Source: Pseudomonadota bacterium
GTDB taxonomy: Bacteria; Pseudomonadota; Alphaproteobacteria; Reyranellales; Reyranellaceae
Direction of reading: 5' to 3'
DNA: 21,823 bases
Assembly (NCBI GenBank): GCA_023416135.1
Contig: JAEZIF010000215.1
Location: 1 to 21,823 of the forward strand
Under the pieces are notes generated by a model, which saw only the letters and a list, made by a program, of their open reading frames with translations, had not been told where the DNA came from and ran no database searches. The first letter of the stretch is position 1, and every line of letters starts with the position of its first letter. This document shows, in pieces, positions 14,789 to 21,823 of the stretch. The position numbers were made by a program, and so were the translations under genes.

Positions 14789-15871
14789 CTACTTCTCCGC
14801 CGCGGTTGCCGCATCGGCGGTGCGGCCGCCAAGCATGTGGCCCACCGTCGTCGCCACCGTGCGCTCGCGGCCGGTATCGATCTTGACCGTCGCCGTCATC
14901 CCGGCCCGCAAGGGCGGCTCGCCGGCCTGCGGCGCGAGCCTGAGCTTCACCGGCAGCCGCTGCACGACCTTGACCCAGTTGCCCGACGCGTTCTGCGGCG
15001 GCAGGACCGCGAACTCCGCGCCGGTTGCCGGGCTGAGACTTTCGACGACAGCCTCCCAGGTCACGTCTGGATAGGTGTCGAGCACCACCGTGGCCTTCTG
15101 GCCGACCCGCACGTGCGTGAGCTCGGTCTCCTTGAAATTGGCCTCGACCCACGGCCGGCTCACCACCACCAGCACGAACAGGGGCGACGCGGCCTTGACC
15201 TGCTCGCCCTGCTGCACGCGCATGTTCACCACCACGCCGTCGACGGGCGCGCGGATGGTGGTGCGCGAGAGATCGAGCGCGGCGCGCTCGCGGGCCGCGG
15301 TCTTGTCGCGCACCAGGTGATGTTCGTCGGCCGACATCTTCGGGTCGCCGTTCAGCGCCACCAGCACGCGCTGCAGCTTCTCGCGCACCGAGGTGACCCG
15401 GTCGGCGGCGGCCCGCGCATCGTTCTGGGATTCCTCGCGCTTGGAGGCCGAGGTCACGCCCTTGGTCGCAAGCTCTTCCTGGCGCTGCCATTGGCGCTTG
15501 AAGTAGTCGGCGCGCGCCTCGGCGTCGGCGAGTTCCGCCACGACCTCGCGCCAGGTGCCGCGCAGCGTCTCGACCTGGGTGCGTGCCGCATCGAGCTCGG
15601 CTTCGGCGCTGTCGAGCGCCAGCTTGAAGGGCCGGGATTCGATGGTCATCAGCGGCTCGCCGGCGCGGACCTCCTGGTGGTCGCGTACCAGCACGCGACG
15701 CACCTGCCCCGAAATCTCCGGCGCGATCTGCACGATATGCGCCTTCACATAGGCATTGTCGGTGCTGACGAAGCGGCCGCCCGACAGCCACCAGAACGCA
15801 CCGCCCACGATCGCCAGCAGCGGAATGGCGATCAGCAGCACGAGCCGCAGCCCGGCCTGCCCGCGCCTCAC
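14789..15871 (-). CDS. EmrA/HlyD-family membrane fusion protein
   Basis: A 360-residue periplasmic adaptor. One membrane anchor (about residues 8-30, LRLVLLIAIPLLAIVGGAFWWL region) is followed by STDNAYVKAHIVQIAPEISGQV, the EmrA-type biotinyl-lipoyl start, a long coiled-coil hairpin (about 70-190, rich in Ala/Glu/Arg), the returning lipoyl half RTTIRAPVDGVVV, and a beta-barrel domain with VEANFKETELTHVRVGQKA. Such proteins bridge an inner-membrane MFS pump to an outer-membrane channel for multidrug or toxin export. The start is the GTG at 15871, which overlaps the MarR stop (GTGA) and has GGAG seven bases upstream, indicating translational coupling. Longer upstream frames read through marR and are not real. 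The likely pump partner is the divergent gene at 16370. No TolC-type gene is present. Confidence 0.9.
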   Translation of the reverse strand: MRRGQAGLRLVLLIAIPLLAIVGGAFWWLSGGRFVSTDNAYVKAHIVQIAPEISGQVRRVLVRDHQEVRAGEPLMTIESRPFKLALDSAEAELDAARTQVETLRGTWREVVAELADAEARADYFKRQWQRQEELATKGVTSASKREESQNDARAAADRVTSVREKLQRVLVALNGDPKMSADEHHLVRDKTAARERAALDLSRTTIRAPVDGVVVNMRVQQGEQVKAASPLFVLVVVSRPWVEANFKETELTHVRVGQKATVVLDTYPDVTWEAVVESLSPATGAEFAVLPPQNASGNWVKVVQRLPVKLRLAPQAGEPPLRAGMTATVKIDTGRERTVATTVGHMLGGRTADAATAAEK

Positions 15872-16338
15872 GGCGCGGCTCCGGCAAGGTTTTGCAGTTG
15901 GCCTTTCACTTTGGCCGTAAGCTCGGTGTACTTTTCGCGCTCGGTCGCCGAGAGCTGTGACAGCGCATCGTCGACCGTCGATTCGGCGATCGCCCACATG
16001 GCGGCATGAACCTTGCGCGCCTCGTCCGTCAAATGCAGCCGATTGATACGCCGGTCGCCGCGGTCCGGCCGCCGTTCGACCCAGCCGTTCCGTTCCATGC
16101 GGTCGATCATGCGGCCTGCGCTGGCGCGATCGATTTCGAGCATTTCCGCGAGCTCGGTCTGGCTGACGCCGGGACGGCGATAGACGCGGGTCAGGACCAG
16201 CCACTGGGCACGGGTCAAACCGATGTCACGCACACGTCGGTCGAAGATCATTCGGATCAGGCGCGCCACATCGGACAACATGTAGCCGATGTAGCTGTCG
16301 TCTTCCGGCCCGGTGTTGCGTGGGGCGGCTTGGCTCAT
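15868..16338 (-). CDS. MarR-family transcriptional regulator
   Basis: A 156-residue winged-helix regulator. Helices at the N-terminus (SYIGYMLSDVARLIRMIFDRRV) form half of the dimer interface. The DNA-binding core is LTRAQWLVLTRVYRRPGVSQTELAEML (helices 2-3), IDRASAGRMIDRMERNGWVERR (recognition helix), and the wing PDRGDRRINRLHLT with the D-R-R-x-x-R pattern conserved in MarR proteins. It should repress the divergent pump and its own operon, releasing DNA when a phenolic or drug ligand binds. The ATG at 16338 is preferred since family homology begins nearby; the upstream extension would run across the operator. No clear ribosome binding site precedes it, so it may be translated from a very short or absent leader. 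emrA-like gene follows with a 4-base overlap. Confidence 0.92.
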   Translation of the reverse strand: MSQAAPRNTGPEDDSYIGYMLSDVARLIRMIFDRRVRDIGLTRAQWLVLTRVYRRPGVSQTELAEMLEIDRASAGRMIDRMERNGWVERRPDRGDRRINRLHLTDEARKVHAAMWAIAESTVDDALSQLSATEREKYTELTAKVKGQLQNLAGAAP

Positions 16339-16339
16339 A

Positions 16340-16359
16340 ATTGTTGCATAGGCTACAAT
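16340..16359. promoter_or_regulatory. MarR-type operator overlapping the divergent promoters
   Basis: ATTGTTGCATAGGCTACAAT is an imperfect palindrome with 8 of 10 base pairs symmetric about 16349/16350, a typical size and AT-flanked shape for a MarR operator. It starts two bases from the marR ATG. TACAAT (16354-16359) could be the -10 box for the plus-strand pump gene, with TTGGCT (16330-16335) as a weak -35 at 18-base spacing; transcription would then begin close to its ATG at 16370. Binding here would block both directions. Confidence 0.7.
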
Positions 16360-16369
16360 AGACTTGGCT

Positions 16370-17941
16370 ATGACTTCAAGCGCCGATAGCACAACGGCTG
16401 AATCCGCTATCCCCAGCCCCGCCGCCAATCCGGCCCCCAGTCCGGCCGACGCCTTTTCTGTCGGCCGCCGGGTCATGATCCTGATTATGGTGGTGCTGGG
16501 CTCCACGCTCTACGCCACCACGCTGCTGATTGCCTCGACGCTGCTGCCCCAGATGCAGGGCACCATGTCGGCCACCCAGGACGAGATCGCCTGGGCGATG
16601 ACCTTCAACATCCTGGCGACCGCCGTCATGACGCCGATGACAGGCTGGCTCGCGACCCGCTTCGGCCGGCGCGAGACCATGACCTGGTCGGTCTTCCTGT
16701 TCACCTTCACGACCTTCATGTGCGGGGCGGCCAACTCGCTGGAGACGCTGATCCTGTGGCGCGTGCTCCAGGGCGCGCTCGGCGCGCCGGTGATCCCATT
16801 GTCGCAGACCATCCTGCTCGACGCCTTCCCCAAACGGCAGCAAGGCTTCGTCACGTCGATCTTCGGCATGGCCGTGGTCATCGGCCCGGTGATCGGCCCG
16901 ACCGTGGGCGGGCTCCTGTCCGAGCTCTACAGCTGGCGCTGGGCCTTCTACATGATCGTGCCGGTAGGCATGATCTCCTTCATCGGGCTTCGCTTCACCC
17001 TGCCCAAGGACCGTCCGACAGGCCACGTCTCGCTTGACTGGACGGGCTTCCTGTCGCTGTCGGTCGCCATCGCCTGCGTGCAGCTCGTGCTGTCGCGCGG
17101 CCAGCGGCTCGACTGGTTCGACTCGGGTGAGATCATCGTCGAGGCCTTCGTCGCCGCCATCGCCTTCTGGGTCTTCATCTCCCACAGCCTCACGGCGCAG
17201 CGCCCGTTCCTCAATCTCGGCCTGCTGCGCGACCGCAACTACTCGCTGGGCCTCGTGCTGGTGACGATCTACGGCATGCTCAACTTCACGCCCATGGTCC
17301 TGCTGCCTCCGCTCCTGCAGCAGCATGCCGGTTTCCCCGACATGCTGATCGGCGAGATCATCGCCGCGCGCGGCGTCGGCGCCACCATCGGCTTCTTCAT
17401 CGCGATCTTCGTCGGCAAGATGGACCCGCGCATCGGCCTGATCGGCGGCTTCGCCTTGCAGGCGCTCTCCGGCCTGTGGCTGATGGGCATGGACCTCAAC
17501 ACCGACACCCACACGCTGATGCTGAACAGCCTGGTCCAAGGCATCGCCATCGGCGTCATCTGGGTGCCCCTCACCCTCGCGACCTTCGCCACCACCAGCT
17601 CGGCCAATCTGGCCGAGGGCACCGCGGTCTATCACCTGTTGCGCAATATCGGCTCGAGCTTCTTCATCTCGATCTGTGTCACCGAGGTGGTACGGGCGTC
17701 GAGCGCCAACTACAGCCGCCTGGTCGAGATGGTGAACCCCTTCAATCGCTCGCTCCTGCTGCCTTGGGTGACGGGCGCATGGGATCCCGAGACGGTCACG
17801 GGACTGGCCAAGCTCTCGAAGGAGATCGGCCGGCAGGCCGCGATGCTGGGCTACATCAACGCCTTCGGCCTCTATACGCTCGCCTCGGCGATGGCGATTC
17901 CGCTGATCCTGCTGGTCGGTGGCCGGTCGCGGGCGCGTTAA
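16370..17941 (+). CDS. EmrB/QacA-type DHA2 family MFS multidrug efflux pump
   Basis: A 523-residue protein with about 14 membrane segments, the size and layout of DHA2 pumps. A Pro/Ala/Ser-rich cytoplasmic N-tail (about 1-27) precedes TM1. Motif A is GWLATRFGRRE between TM2 and TM3, and motif C is GMAVVIGPVIGPTVGG in TM5. The TM1 motif of most DHA2 pumps (L-D-x-T-I-V-N-V-A-L-P) is altered here to LYATTLLIASTLLP, losing the usual Asp, which is notable since that Asp often contributes to substrate or proton binding. With EmrA and an outer-membrane channel it would expel hydrophobic compounds using the proton gradient. There is no Shine-Dalgarno before the ATG at 16370, consistent with a leaderless mRNA from the overlapping operator-promoter. 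Its TAA overlaps the convergent Sel1 gene stop. Confidence 0.92.
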   Translation: MTSSADSTTAESAIPSPAANPAPSPADAFSVGRRVMILIMVVLGSTLYATTLLIASTLLPQMQGTMSATQDEIAWAMTFNILATAVMTPMTGWLATRFGRRETMTWSVFLFTFTTFMCGAANSLETLILWRVLQGALGAPVIPLSQTILLDAFPKRQQGFVTSIFGMAVVIGPVIGPTVGGLLSELYSWRWAFYMIVPVGMISFIGLRFTLPKDRPTGHVSLDWTGFLSLSVAIACVQLVLSRGQRLDWFDSGEIIVEAFVAAIAFWVFISHSLTAQRPFLNLGLLRDRNYSLGLVLVTIYGMLNFTPMVLLPPLLQQHAGFPDMLIGEIIAARGVGATIGFFIAIFVGKMDPRIGLIGGFALQALSGLWLMGMDLNTDTHTLMLNSLVQGIAIGVIWVPLTLATFATTSSANLAEGTAVYHLLRNIGSSFFISICVTEVVRASSANYSRLVEMVNPFNRSLLLPWVTGAWDPETVTGLAKLSKEIGRQAAMLGYINAFGLYTLASAMAIPLILLVGGRSRAR

Positions 17942-18555
17942 TAGGCGGCGGCCATCTTCCTTTCGGCAATGCGCCACTTCACGGTTGCGATCTGCTGGGC
18001 GTTCAGCTTCTCTGCCGCCCGGTCGCGCAGGTAGCTCGCGGTAGATCGCAACTGGGCGTGCTCCTTGTCCGGCACACTGGCGGCGAGGCTGAGCCAGTAA
18101 TAGGCTTCGTCGTAGTCGACGGCGACACCCTGGCCGGTGAAGTACATCAGGCCGAGGCTGTACAGCGCGCCCGGCACGTCGTGGCTCGCGGCCTTGCGGA
18201 ACAGGGTGGCCGCCTTGGCCTGGTCCTGTTTGACGCCCTTGCCGTCACGATACATCGCCGCGAGCATGTACTGGGCTCCCGGCAGGCCCTGATCCGCCGC
18301 CTTGCTGCACCATTCGAAGGCCGCGCCGTAGTCGGCCACCGTGCCCAGCCCGCCGTAGTACAGGGTCGCAATGCCGAGCTGGGCGCCGGCATGACCGGCG
18401 GAAGCCGCCGGTTGCCAATGCCGCAGCGCCGCTTGGTAGTTTTTCTTGCGAAAAGCCAGATCGCCATCCTCGTACGGGCCGGCATGTCCGACGACAGGAT
18501 GGATCATCGCCAACAGCAATAATGTGGCAGCAGCGCTCTTGCCTCTGCGAACCAT
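17938..18555 (-). CDS. exported Sel1-like repeat (TPR) protein
   Basis: A 205-residue protein with a signal peptide (about residues 1-25, AAATLLLLAMIHPVVG core, cleavage after GHA). The first helical pair (YEDGDLAFRKKNYQAALRHW) is TPR-like, followed by three Sel1 repeats, about residues 53-88, 89-124 and 125-160, each with the A-x-x-x-L-G/A-x-x-Y-x-x-G-x-G-V/T signature (LGIATLYYGGLG, LAAMYRDGKG, LGLMYFTGQG). A charged C-terminal tail follows. Sel1 proteins are protein-protein adaptors, often in the periplasm or envelope; the partner cannot be named. GGAGG nine bases before the ATG fixes the start. The stop overlaps the EmrB-like stop on the other strand in TTAA (17938-17941). Confidence 0.9.
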   Translation of the reverse strand: MVRRGKSAAATLLLLAMIHPVVGHAGPYEDGDLAFRKKNYQAALRHWQPAASAGHAGAQLGIATLYYGGLGTVADYGAAFEWCSKAADQGLPGAQYMLAAMYRDGKGVKQDQAKAATLFRKAASHDVPGALYSLGLMYFTGQGVAVDYDEAYYWLSLAASVPDKEHAQLRSTASYLRDRAAEKLNAQQIATVKWRIAERKMAAAY

Positions 18556-18630
18556 CCTTCGCAGCCTCCGGGATCAGGTCATGAACCTACCGCGTGTAAC
18601 GCCCACTGGAAAGTCAACGCCCGGCGGTCA

Positions 18631-18655
18631 CGCACGGCGCCACCTTGACCGTGCG
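18631..18655. other. 7-bp inverted repeat in the Sel1/SulP divergent region
   Basis: CGCACGG (18631-18637) is inverted as CCGTGCG (18649-18655) around 11 bases, 24 bases before the SulP start. It may be an operator or leader hairpin for the transporter. I see no convincing -35/-10 pair beside it. Confidence 0.35.
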
Positions 18656-18678
18656 ATCCGGTTGCGATCAAGCTGCTC

Positions 18679-20403
18679 GTGAATCTACAACAGTCAATGC
18701 GTGCCACATCCATGAACGTCATGCGCTGGCTGCCCGGACTTGCCATCCTGCGCGACTACGAGCGCGGCTGGCTGGGCCACGACGTCATGGCGGGCCTGGT
18801 GCTCATCACCATGCTGGTGCCGGTGGGCATTGCCTATGCCGTCGCCTCCGGGCTTCCGGGTGTCTACGGGCTCTATGCCACCATCATCCCGCTGCTCGCC
18901 TACGCGGCGTTCGGACCAAGCCGCATCCTGGTGCTGGGACCAGATTCGTCGCTGGCGCCCATCATCCTCGCCGTCGTCCTGGTCAATTCGGGCGGCGACC
19001 CGATGCGCGCCGTGGCATTGGCCGGCGCCATGGCCGTCGTGTCGGGGCTGATCTGCATCATGGCCGGCGTGCTCAAGCTCGGCTTCATCACCGAGCTTTT
19101 GTCCAAGCCGATCCGCTACGGCTACATGAACGGCATTGCCCTGACGGTTCTGATCAGCCAGGTGCCCAAGTTCCTTGGTTTCTCGATCGACTCCGAAGGG
19201 CCATTGCGGAGCATGTGGGAGATCGGCGCCAAAATCGCCGGCGGCGACATCAACTGGCCGGCATTCGCCGTCGGAGCGGCGACGCTTGCCGTCATCCTTC
19301 TGCTCAAGGGCAGCAAGCGCCTGCCCGGCGTGCTCATTGCCGTCGTCGGCGCAACCGTCGCCACAGGCCTCCTCGATCTCGAAGGCAAGGGGGTCGCCGT
19401 CCTCGGCTCGTTGCCGGAAGGTCTTCCGGCCCCCACCTTGCCGTGGATCGGCCTTGCCGATCTCGGACCGGTGCTGGTCGGCGGCGCGGCGGTTGCCCTG
19501 GTGTCGTTCGCCGATACCAGCGTTCTGTCCCGTGCCTACGCAGCACGGCTCGGCCGGACGGTCGATCCCAACCAGGAGATGGTGGGCCTCGGCGCGGCCA
19601 ACCTTGCCGCCGGCTTCTTCCAAGGCTTCCCCATCAGCAGCAGCTCTTCACGTACACCTGTGGCGGAGGCCGCAGGCGCCAAGACACAGGTCACCGGCGT
19701 GGTCGGCGCGCTCGGCGTCGCCGCCTTGCTGATCGGCGCGCCGGATCTCCTGAAGCATCTGCCGACGCCGGCGCTCGCGGCCGTCGTGATCGCCTCGGCA
19801 ATCGGTCTGATCGAAGTCGGCGATCTCAGGCGCATCTGGCGCATCCAGCGCTGGGAGTTCTGGCTCAGCATCCTGTGCCTGGTTGGCGTCGCCGTCCTGG
19901 GAGCGGTGCCGGGCATCGGGCTCGCCGTCGTGGTCGCAGTCATTGAATTCCTGTGGGACGGCTGGCGGCCGCACTCGGCCATCCTCGGCCGCGCCGCAGG
20001 CGTGCCGGGTTATCACGACATCACCCGATATCCCGACGCGAAGCTGGTGCCCGGGCTCGTGCTGTTCCGCTGGGATGCCCCGTTGTTCTTCGCCAATGCC
20101 GAATTCTTCGCGGACCGAGTGCTCGCTGCGGTCGCTGCGTCACCGACCAAGGTGCAACGGGTCGTGGTGACCGCCGAGCCGATGACCAGCGTCGACGTCA
20201 CGGCAGCCGATGCCCTCGCGGAGCTCGATGAGCGGCTGCGCGCAGCCGACATCCAGTTGTCCTTCGCCGAGCTGAAGGACCCGGTAAAAGACAAGTTGAG
20301 GCGGTTCGGCCTCTACGACCGCTTCGGCGACGCCTCCTTCTTTCCCACCATCGACACTGCAGTCGAAGCCCATTGCAAGGCCCACGGAATCACGCCCTGG
20401 TGA
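18679..20403 (+). CDS. SulP-family anion transporter with C-terminal STAS domain
   Basis: A 574-residue inner-membrane protein. The N-terminal two-thirds (about 30-420) has the SLC26/SulP core, starting LPGLAILRDYERGWLGHDVMAGL, with the signature segment VPVGIAYAVASGLPGVYGLYATIIPLLAYAAFGPSR (here by landmarks VPVGIAYA, GLPGVYGLY and FGPSR) and the SSSSSRTPVAEAAGAKTQ stretch facing the substrate site. The C-terminal STAS domain (about 440-560) includes PLFFANAEFF and TSVDVTAADAL. The family moves sulfate, bicarbonate, or dicarboxylates (as in DauA). Sulfate is attractive because a sulfatase lies 4 kb away, but that is inference. Start choice is uncertain: GTG 18679 gives the longest form, with ATG at 18697, 18712 and 18721 also in frame and none having a clear ribosome binding site. 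Overlaps the convergent small gene by 14 bp. Confidence 0.9.
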   Translation: MNLQQSMRATSMNVMRWLPGLAILRDYERGWLGHDVMAGLVLITMLVPVGIAYAVASGLPGVYGLYATIIPLLAYAAFGPSRILVLGPDSSLAPIILAVVLVNSGGDPMRAVALAGAMAVVSGLICIMAGVLKLGFITELLSKPIRYGYMNGIALTVLISQVPKFLGFSIDSEGPLRSMWEIGAKIAGGDINWPAFAVGAATLAVILLLKGSKRLPGVLIAVVGATVATGLLDLEGKGVAVLGSLPEGLPAPTLPWIGLADLGPVLVGGAAVALVSFADTSVLSRAYAARLGRTVDPNQEMVGLGAANLAAGFFQGFPISSSSSRTPVAEAAGAKTQVTGVVGALGVAALLIGAPDLLKHLPTPALAAVVIASAIGLIEVGDLRRIWRIQRWEFWLSILCLVGVAVLGAVPGIGLAVVVAVIEFLWDGWRPHSAILGRAAGVPGYHDITRYPDAKLVPGLVLFRWDAPLFFANAEFFADRVLAAVAASPTKVQRVVVTAEPMTSVDVTAADALAELDERLRAADIQLSFAELKDPVKDKLRRFGLYDRFGDASFFPTIDTAVEAHCKAHGITPW

Positions 20404-20770
20404 AATTGACCGGAACCTTGTAGGTCGTGCCACGCGTGTAGAAACCGGTCAGCGAGTTGCCGTTGAGCGTGAGCTCGTAGCGGCCGCCCAGTGCCGACTC
20501 GATGGTCAGCGTCGACCCGGAGACGACGCCGTGGTTGGTCCTGGCGCCGGTATCGGCCTTGTCGCCGAAGGTCGCGACGAAGGATTGAAGATCGAACTCC
20601 ATTCGGCCCTCGAGCTGGCCATTGGGCTTTACGGCGGTGATAAACAGCCGGGCGGCGCTGACCCCCGGCACGTCGCCCTGCCAACTGCCGACGAAACCTG
20701 CCGTTTGAGCGCGACCCCATCCAGGCAGCGAGCAAACCGCACCAATGACAAGGCTTCTCCGCAACGGCAT
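20390..20770 (-). CDS. small exported beta-rich protein, unknown function
   Basis: A 126-residue protein with a likely signal peptide (residues 1-22, MPLRRSLVIGAVCSLPGWGRA). The mature part begins FVGSWQGDVPG and looks like an all-beta barrel: alternating strands such as RLFITAVKPNGQLEGRMEF, STLTIESALGGRYELTL and GNSLTGFYTRG, a pattern reminiscent of lipocalin-like or extracellular substrate-interaction domains. I do not assign a family. The ATG at 20770 is chosen because AAGGAG sits seven bases upstream; a longer form starting at 20788 would put that ribosome binding site inside the coding region. It lies 35 nt downstream of the DUF2950 gene on the same strand and may share its transcript. 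Its stop overlaps the SulP gene. Confidence 0.72.
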   Translation of the reverse strand: MPLRRSLVIGAVCSLPGWGRAQTAGFVGSWQGDVPGVSAARLFITAVKPNGQLEGRMEFDLQSFVATFGDKADTGARTNHGVVSGSTLTIESALGGRYELTLNGNSLTGFYTRGTTYKVPVNFTRA

Positions 20771-20805
20771 GTCCGTCTCCTTGGCCAACAGACGCCAAGC
20801 CGCCT

Positions 20806-21783
20806 TCAGGGCGGTGGCGTCATGTCCGACTTTTCCCAGGTCTTGTCGGGATTGAACAACGTGATATTGGCCGCCGCCGTCGGCGTGTCCGGCCCGAGAT
20901 CCTTCTCGTAGACGTCGCCGCTCTGGCTGACGATGAAGGTCATGACGCCTGTCTCGTCGTAGTCGACCGGCCAGGCGATCACCGCGAAGCCGCCGATCAT
21001 GCGATTGTTGACGAGGTAGCTGTAGGCTCCACCCGGCGCGTCAGGCCCCTGCCCATAGAGCATGCGGAAGCGGTAGCCATGATAACCCTCGCCGGCCGCA
21101 TCGCCCGGCTGGGCCTTGGCGACCAACCCACCCAACGGGCTCTCCGGCTCGCCAGGCTTGGCTTCCCAATAGAGCCCGTCCTTCTTGCCGGGCGAGCTGA
21201 GCAGCCGCCGAGCATAGGTCGGCACGCCGAACTTCATCGGATCCAGAGAGACGAAGTCACGCTGCGCGTCGACGATCGCCAGCAGGGTCTGTATGACCGT
21301 CAGCTCGTTGCGGCCGATCTCGCGGGCGACGATCTCCTTCCGGCCCGCCTCGACATCGTAGCGCCAGCCTTGCGCGTCCTTCACCAGCGGCATCGGGCTG
21401 GTCCAGCCGGTGGTGCCCGCCTCGATCAGCATCTTGTTGTCGCCGTCCGGCACCAGCTTGTGGTTCTGATCCCACGCCTCCAGGAAGCGCTGGCGTACGT
21501 CGTCGTCGTGGGTCGGATTGCCGGGGATCAGATCGTGCCAGCCAACCCCGAGTATCGACTGGATGGCGGCATCGTCGTCCTTGCGGATTGCTTCGGTCAG
21601 CGCATTGGCCGCCTCCTCCGCCTTGGCAAAGCGCTTTTGCTTGTCCGCCGGGGTCTGCGGCTGTGCCTGGGCAGGCGGCTTGGCCTGGGGCTGCGCCGGG
21701 GGCTGGGCCTGGGCCTGGGCGCCGCTCAGCACGCCCGCCAGGAGCAGCGGCACGAGGATGCCGAGCTTCGGGAGCCTGATCAT
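20806..21783 (-). CDS. DUF2950 family exported protein
   Basis: A 325-residue protein with a signal peptide (residues 1-24, LGILVPLLLAGVLSGAQA) followed by a Pro/Gln/Ala-rich linker (about 25-48) and the globular DUF2950 domain. Landmarks of the family are the KRFAKAEEAANALTEAI helix near the start, GYHGYRFRMLYGQG, APGGAYSYLVNNRMIGGFAVIAWP, GVMTFIVSQSGDVYEKDLGPDT and a closing FNPDKTW. The function of DUF2950 is not established; members are periplasmic or surface-linked. GGGGGAGG lies before the ATG at 21783, and the ATG overlaps the stop of the upstream gene (ATGA), indicating translational coupling. DUF2950 genes are often found beside DUF3300 genes, and the upstream fragment fits that. Confidence 0.9.
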   Translation of the reverse strand: MIRLPKLGILVPLLLAGVLSGAQAQAQPPAQPQAKPPAQAQPQTPADKQKRFAKAEEAANALTEAIRKDDDAAIQSILGVGWHDLIPGNPTHDDDVRQRFLEAWDQNHKLVPDGDNKMLIEAGTTGWTSPMPLVKDAQGWRYDVEAGRKEIVAREIGRNELTVIQTLLAIVDAQRDFVSLDPMKFGVPTYARRLLSSPGKKDGLYWEAKPGEPESPLGGLVAKAQPGDAAGEGYHGYRFRMLYGQGPDAPGGAYSYLVNNRMIGGFAVIAWPVDYDETGVMTFIVSQSGDVYEKDLGPDTPTAAANITLFNPDKTWEKSDMTPPP

Positions 21784-21823
21784 CGCCTGCCTCCCCCTCC
21801 ACGAGCACCGCCGCCGGCTGGCC
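21780..21823 (-). CDS. C-terminal end of a Gly/Arg-rich protein, possibly DUF3300 (partial)
   Basis: Reading the minus strand in from the right edge, one frame encodes PAGGGARGGGGRR and then TGA, whose first two bases lie inside the DUF2950 start codon (ATGA overlap). DUF3300 proteins commonly end in such a Gly/Arg-rich tail and sit immediately upstream of DUF2950 genes. Only 13 residues are visible, so the identity rests on context. Confidence 0.45.
   Translation of the reverse strand, partial: PAGGGARGGGGRR

Noticed and set aside
12694..14832. A 712-codon open frame on the minus strand opposite the sulfatase
   Set aside because: Low-complexity Val/Gly/Arg/His/Asp composition and no recognisable motif, while the plus-strand sulfatase has all catalytic landmarks.
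15872..16204. N-terminal extension of the emrA-like protein
   Set aside because: It overlaps marR in another frame; the GTG at 15871 with GGAG upstream and the GTGA overlap fits the membrane anchor position.
16376..17977. A 533-codon open frame on the minus strand opposite the EmrB-like pump
   Set aside because: Composition is almost wholly His/Asp/Arg/Gly/Glu; it mirrors the hydrophobic codons of a membrane protein and carries no motif.
18646..18674. A TTGACC box upstream of the SulP gene as a sigma-70 -35 element
   Set aside because: No acceptable -10 box lies 16-18 bases downstream.

Overview
This is a GC-rich window with tightly packed genes and frequent strand switches. Strong GGAGG-type ribosome binding sites, three orphan solute-binding proteins, a malyl-CoA-lyase-like enzyme, an EmrAB/MarR locus and a Tat-exported sulfatase suggest a metabolically versatile, soil- or water-dwelling Pseudomonadota. 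Alphaproteobacteria (Rhodospirillales/Hyphomicrobiales-like) seem most likely, but this comes from gene style only; there is no rRNA or other phylogenetic marker here. I see no phage, transposase, CRISPR, tRNA or rRNA, and no stretch over 200 bases without a gene.

Layout. (1) 1-2034, plus: the 3' part of a CitE/malyl-CoA-lyase family gene, then an MFS permease. (2) 2006-3663, minus: ybjQ-like gene, small membrane protein, Bug/TctC-type binding protein, with a 12-bp tandem repeat after ybjQ. (3) 3763-7687, plus: a probable operon of a family-5 periplasmic binding protein, a glutathione S-transferase-like protein, a VOC metalloprotein and an exported beta-propeller. (4) 7691-10381, minus: an unknown exported protein, then, encoded further right and transcribed as its own pair, dienelactone hydrolase followed by an HpaB-family hydroxylase. 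(5) 10428-10554: a dense block of nested palindromes between divergent genes. (6) 10572-14754, plus: a branched-chain-amino-acid-type binding protein, an Asp-box (BNR) propeller, a dispersed-type palindromic repeat, and a Tat-exported sulfatase with a variant CSASR active-site motif. (7) 14789-17941: marR and an emrA-like fusion protein on minus, divergent from an emrB-like DHA2 pump, sharing a 20-bp MarR-style operator. (8) 17938-21823: a Sel1-repeat protein (minus), a SulP transporter (plus), a small exported protein (minus), a DUF2950 protein (minus), and the last codons of a Gly/Arg-rich protein that may be DUF3300.

How the genes may work together. Two blocks look like uptake-plus-catabolism cassettes: binding protein + GST + VOC + propeller, and binding protein + Asp-box propeller + sulfatase, the latter divergent from hydrolase + hydroxylase. 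Neither contains permease or ATPase genes, so the binding proteins must use transporters encoded elsewhere or act as extracytoplasmic sensors. Substrates cannot be named from sequence alone. No clearly novel multi-gene system is evident. The observations most worth a second look are the palindrome block at 10428-10554, the repeat that forms the sulfatase 5' leader, the variant sulfatase motif, and the split, divergent emrA/emrB arrangement.
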